A stretch of 38,082 nt of DNA, from the NCBI GenBank assembly GCA_016198325.1, contig JACQIV010000002.1, positions 1 through 38,082 on the forward strand, read 5' to 3'. A model generated the notes under the pieces. That model searched no databases. It saw only the letters and a list, made by a program, of their open reading frames with translations, and was not told the origin of the DNA. Shown here in pieces: positions 35,836-38,082 of the stretch (position 1 is the first letter of the stretch; every line of letters begins with the position of its first letter). Source of the DNA: Candidatus Curtissbacteria bacterium (GTDB lineage: Bacteria; Patescibacteriota; Microgenomatia; Curtissbacterales; GWA2-41-24). The position numbers and the translations under genes were made by a program.

Positions 35836-35909
35836 GTTTGACTTTCAAAATCGTTGTTTCAACATATTAATATAATGAAACAAAATACCCAACCCATATT
35901 TTACTATTT

Positions 35910-35937
35910 GTCATTCTGAACGGAGTGAAGAATCTAC
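35910..35937. repeat. Intergenic repeat copy GTCATTCTGAACGGAGTGAAGAATCTAC
   Basis: Shares GTCATTCTGAAC exactly with the lepA segment. Confidence 0.6.
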
Positions 35938-35957
35938 TAAGTATTTATTAATTTTTT

Positions 35958-35986
35958 TTGACTTTCGGCAGGTTTCAAACTAAAAT
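35958..35986 (+). promoter_or_regulatory. Putative promoter TTGACT-N17-TAAAAT, 7 nt before ATG 35994
   Basis: -35 35958-35963, -10 35981-35986. Confidence 0.65.
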
Positions 35987-35993
35987 TCCGGCT

Positions 35994-36323
35994 ATGAGTT
36001 GTGAAAAGGAAATTCCATATACAGGGGACGTGATTGCTTATTGGGAAGAAATATCAAAAAGACACGATCCCCATTTGGAAATAGCGCTAAAACACCGCGA
36101 AAAAACTCTCACTAAAAGAAAAACTGTTAACAACCAAACCGGTAGTGATTTTGAAACTGAAACTGGAGAAAATAATCCCTTCCCGGCAAGAGTGCAAAAA
36201 CTCATTGACGCAGGATGGCAATTTAGGAAGGGTACCGACGAACCTTCCGTTTTAATATCACCGGACGGAAATAGCCAGTTCACAGTAAAGGAAGACGGTA
36301 ATCTTTACGACCACGAAGCATAG
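35994..36323 (+). CDS. Hypothetical protein
   Basis: MSCEKEIPYTGDVIAYWEEISKRHDPHLEIALKH...; ATG at 35994 preferred over 35958, which lies in the putative -35 box. Confidence 0.5.
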   Translation: MSCEKEIPYTGDVIAYWEEISKRHDPHLEIALKHREKTLTKRKTVNNQTGSDFETETGENNPFPARVQKLIDAGWQFRKGTDEPSVLISPDGNSQFTVKEDGNLYDHEA

Positions 36324-36377
36324 CAATTTATCAAAAATAAGCCAAAGCGGCTTAAATAAAGTAGTACAATTTCAAGA

Positions 36378-36764
36378 ATGATCCTTGGAATTGATCTTGG
36401 CCAGAAAAAATCGGGTCTGGCAATTTCGGCAGGCCAACTTGCATCGCCTTATAAAACCATCATCCACAAGAATTTAGAACAAGCTGTCACTACGATGATA
36501 CGAATCATCGTAGTGGAAGGTGTTAAAACTGTCGTCATTGGGTACGTAGAAGGTAAAACACAAAAGCAATTCCAGAAATTTGCCGATCTTCTGAAATCAA
36601 AAAGACCGGATCTTGAAATCATTATGCGGGACGAAACTTTAACCACTAGACAGGCGCGCGAAACTATGATTAAACTCGGTGTACCGAAAAAGAAAAAAAA
36701 TAAACTCGAACACGAGTATTCGGCTGCCGTTATCCTGCAAAGTTATTTAGACGAAAATGATTAA
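36378..36764 (+). CDS. ruvX: RuvX/YqgF-family putative Holliday junction resolvase
   Basis: ILGIDLGQKKSGLAIS, VVIGY, RDETLTTRQARETM, HEYSAAVILQSYLDEN. Confidence 0.9.
   Translation: MILGIDLGQKKSGLAISAGQLASPYKTIIHKNLEQAVTTMIRIIVVEGVKTVVIGYVEGKTQKQFQKFADLLKSKRPDLEIIMRDETLTTRQARETMIKLGVPKKKKNKLEHEYSAAVILQSYLDEND
36488..36515. repeat. Perfect inverted repeat inside ruvX
   Basis: CACTACGATGAT-ACGA-ATCATCGTAGTG, 12-bp arms, 4-nt loop. Confidence 0.92.
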
Positions 36765-36960
36765 AAGAATTCTTGCGCCGGTCCAGGCATGGATTTTACT
36801 CCAGGGCAGATGCCCGGGTTGTGGTCAGAATCTGTCTATCGGACGTAAATTTGAAAAGATAAATAACACCCAAAAAGTGGTCTGTAACTGCCGCCGCATC
36901 TATATATTCAATAAAAGGAACGGAAAATACCACAGGGCAAGTTTCGAGGAGGCACAATAA
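36757..36960 (+). CDS. Small putative zinc-ribbon protein
   Basis: CPGCGQ...VVCNCRRIY; 67 aa, overlaps the end of ruvX. Confidence 0.6.
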   Translation: MIKRILAPVQAWILLQGRCPGCGQNLSIGRKFEKINNTQKVVCNCRRIYIFNKRNGKYHRASFEEAQ

Positions 36961-37949
36961 AAAACAAAACAAAATTTATTGTAATCGGTGTCATTTTTAT
37001 TATTCTTGTAGTAACACCTATTGCTTTAAATAAGTATTACAACTATTTACTAGCAGCAAGATCAACTTCCCAGTCGGAAGATACGATATTTATAGTCAGA
37101 CCCGGTGAAGCTGTTACAAATATTGCCTCAAACCTTAAAAACGAAGGGTTAATTAAAAGCCCGCTTGCATTCAGGCTCCTTGTTTCTCAAATGGGAATTG
37201 CAAAATCAATTCAGGCCGGCGACTTCAGACTTTCTGCGTCAATGACCTCCCGGCGGATTGCGGAAGAGTTGACTCATGGGGCAATTGATGTTTGGATTAC
37301 AATACCAGAAGGCTTAAGGCTGGAAGAACAAGCTGCAAAAATTGAAGAGAAATTAAACTTTGGCAATAGTATATTAGCTTTCGACAAAAAGGAGTACATC
37401 AAAAACGCAAAAGAAGGATATATGTTTCCGGATACATATTTAATTCCAAAAGATGCTTCTACCACAGACGTAATAAACAGGTTAAGTGAAACTTTCGCAA
37501 TAAAAACCGAAAAACTATTAAAATCAAAGAACAAAACTAACCTCGCAGAAGATGAGATTATAATTTTGGCTTCGCTTATCGAAAGGGAGGCAAAGAACGA
37601 CGACGAAAGACCGGTTATTGCAGGAATTTTACTGAACCGGATTAAAAGTAATCTTGCCCTTCAGGTGGATGCAACAGTTCAGTATGCAAAGGGTTACGAC
37701 AGCAGCCAAAATACCTGGTGGCCGCAAGTTTCAACAGATGATTACCAAAAGGTGAAATCACCCTACAATACATACCTTTCACTCGGCCTTCCACCCGGAC
37801 CGATTTGCAATCCCGGCATAAAATCAATTGAAGCTGCGCTCAACCCGACCCAAACGGAATATTATTATTATCTGCACGACACAGAAGGTAAAATTCATTA
37901 TGCCGAAACAATCGACGAGCATAACGAAAATATCAGGAATTTTCTTTAG
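36957..37949 (+). CDS. mltG: Endolytic murein transglycosylase MltG (YceG-like); probable AUA start
   Basis: (M)KNKTKFIVIGVIFIILVVTP...FIVRPGEAVTNIASNLKNEGLIKSPLAFRLL...ILASLIEREAKNDDERPVIAGILLNRI...LQVDATVQYA...YNTYLSLGLPPGPICNPGIKSIEAALNP; AGGAGG at 36947-36952. Confidence 0.88.
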   Translation: MKNKTKFIVIGVIFIILVVTPIALNKYYNYLLAARSTSQSEDTIFIVRPGEAVTNIASNLKNEGLIKSPLAFRLLVSQMGIAKSIQAGDFRLSASMTSRRIAEELTHGAIDVWITIPEGLRLEEQAAKIEEKLNFGNSILAFDKKEYIKNAKEGYMFPDTYLIPKDASTTDVINRLSETFAIKTEKLLKSKNKTNLAEDEIIILASLIEREAKNDDERPVIAGILLNRIKSNLALQVDATVQYAKGYDSSQNTWWPQVSTDDYQKVKSPYNTYLSLGLPPGPICNPGIKSIEAALNPTQTEYYYYLHDTEGKIHYAETIDEHNENIRNFL

Positions 37950-38066
37950 ATAATTGACAAAAGTTCTTAAAGTATCAGCGAATTAGTTTACATCCTCAAG
38001 TCCTCAGAACTAAAGCTAATTGGTATCAAGGAAGGTTAAGATTATCTCCAATGGAAGGAGGTAGTC

Positions 38067-38082
38067 ATGAGTGACAAAACCA
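38067..38082 (+). CDS. Start of an unidentified CDS, truncated at the window edge
   Basis: GGAGG (38057-38061) then ATGAGTGACAAAACC (MSDKT). Confidence 0.45.

Noticed and set aside
1-38082. tRNA/rRNA genes, prophage, transposase or toxin-antitoxin/defence island
   Set aside because: No convincing signature seen on manual reading; the window is mostly housekeeping and envelope genes. Dedicated tools (tRNAscan-SE, Infernal) should confirm.

Overview
AT-rich, gene-dense bacterial window, about 37 protein-coding genes on both strands. Most likely a Candidate Phyla Radiation/Patescibacteria (Microgenomates-like) genome; this is inferred from gene content, compact proteins and gene order, not from a search. 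Recognisable content: FemAB-like protein (partial), UvrD-like helicase, thioredoxin, TIM, LCP protein, S20, MurJ, LepA, an hrcA-grpE-dnaK-(unknown)-dnaJ heat-shock operon, nusA-infB-DHH-like-rpsO-pnp, a Lon-like ATPase with no protease domain, FtsK, a RodZ-like protein, HIT, AlaRS, an envelope module ending in a sortase, RuvX/YqgF and MltG. No tRNA, rRNA, CRISPR array or transposase was seen. The strongest unusual signals are: (1) a family of palindromic repeats (GTCATTCTGAAC ... TTCAGAATCT) present between genes and also inside lepA as an apparent in-frame peptide insertion, with other hairpin-like sequence inside alaS, ruvX and lepA; (2) an mltG frame with no ATG/GTG/TTG near its natural N-terminus, but an AUA codon behind AGGAGG; (3) a consensus promoter followed within about 55 nt by an intrinsic terminator ahead of nusA; (4) tandem decayed copies of the rpsO 3' end before pnp; (5) a 5x7-bp repeat inside the femAB-like gene; (6) many -10 boxes only 7-10 nt from start codons, suggesting leaderless transcripts. 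All assignments were made by eye.
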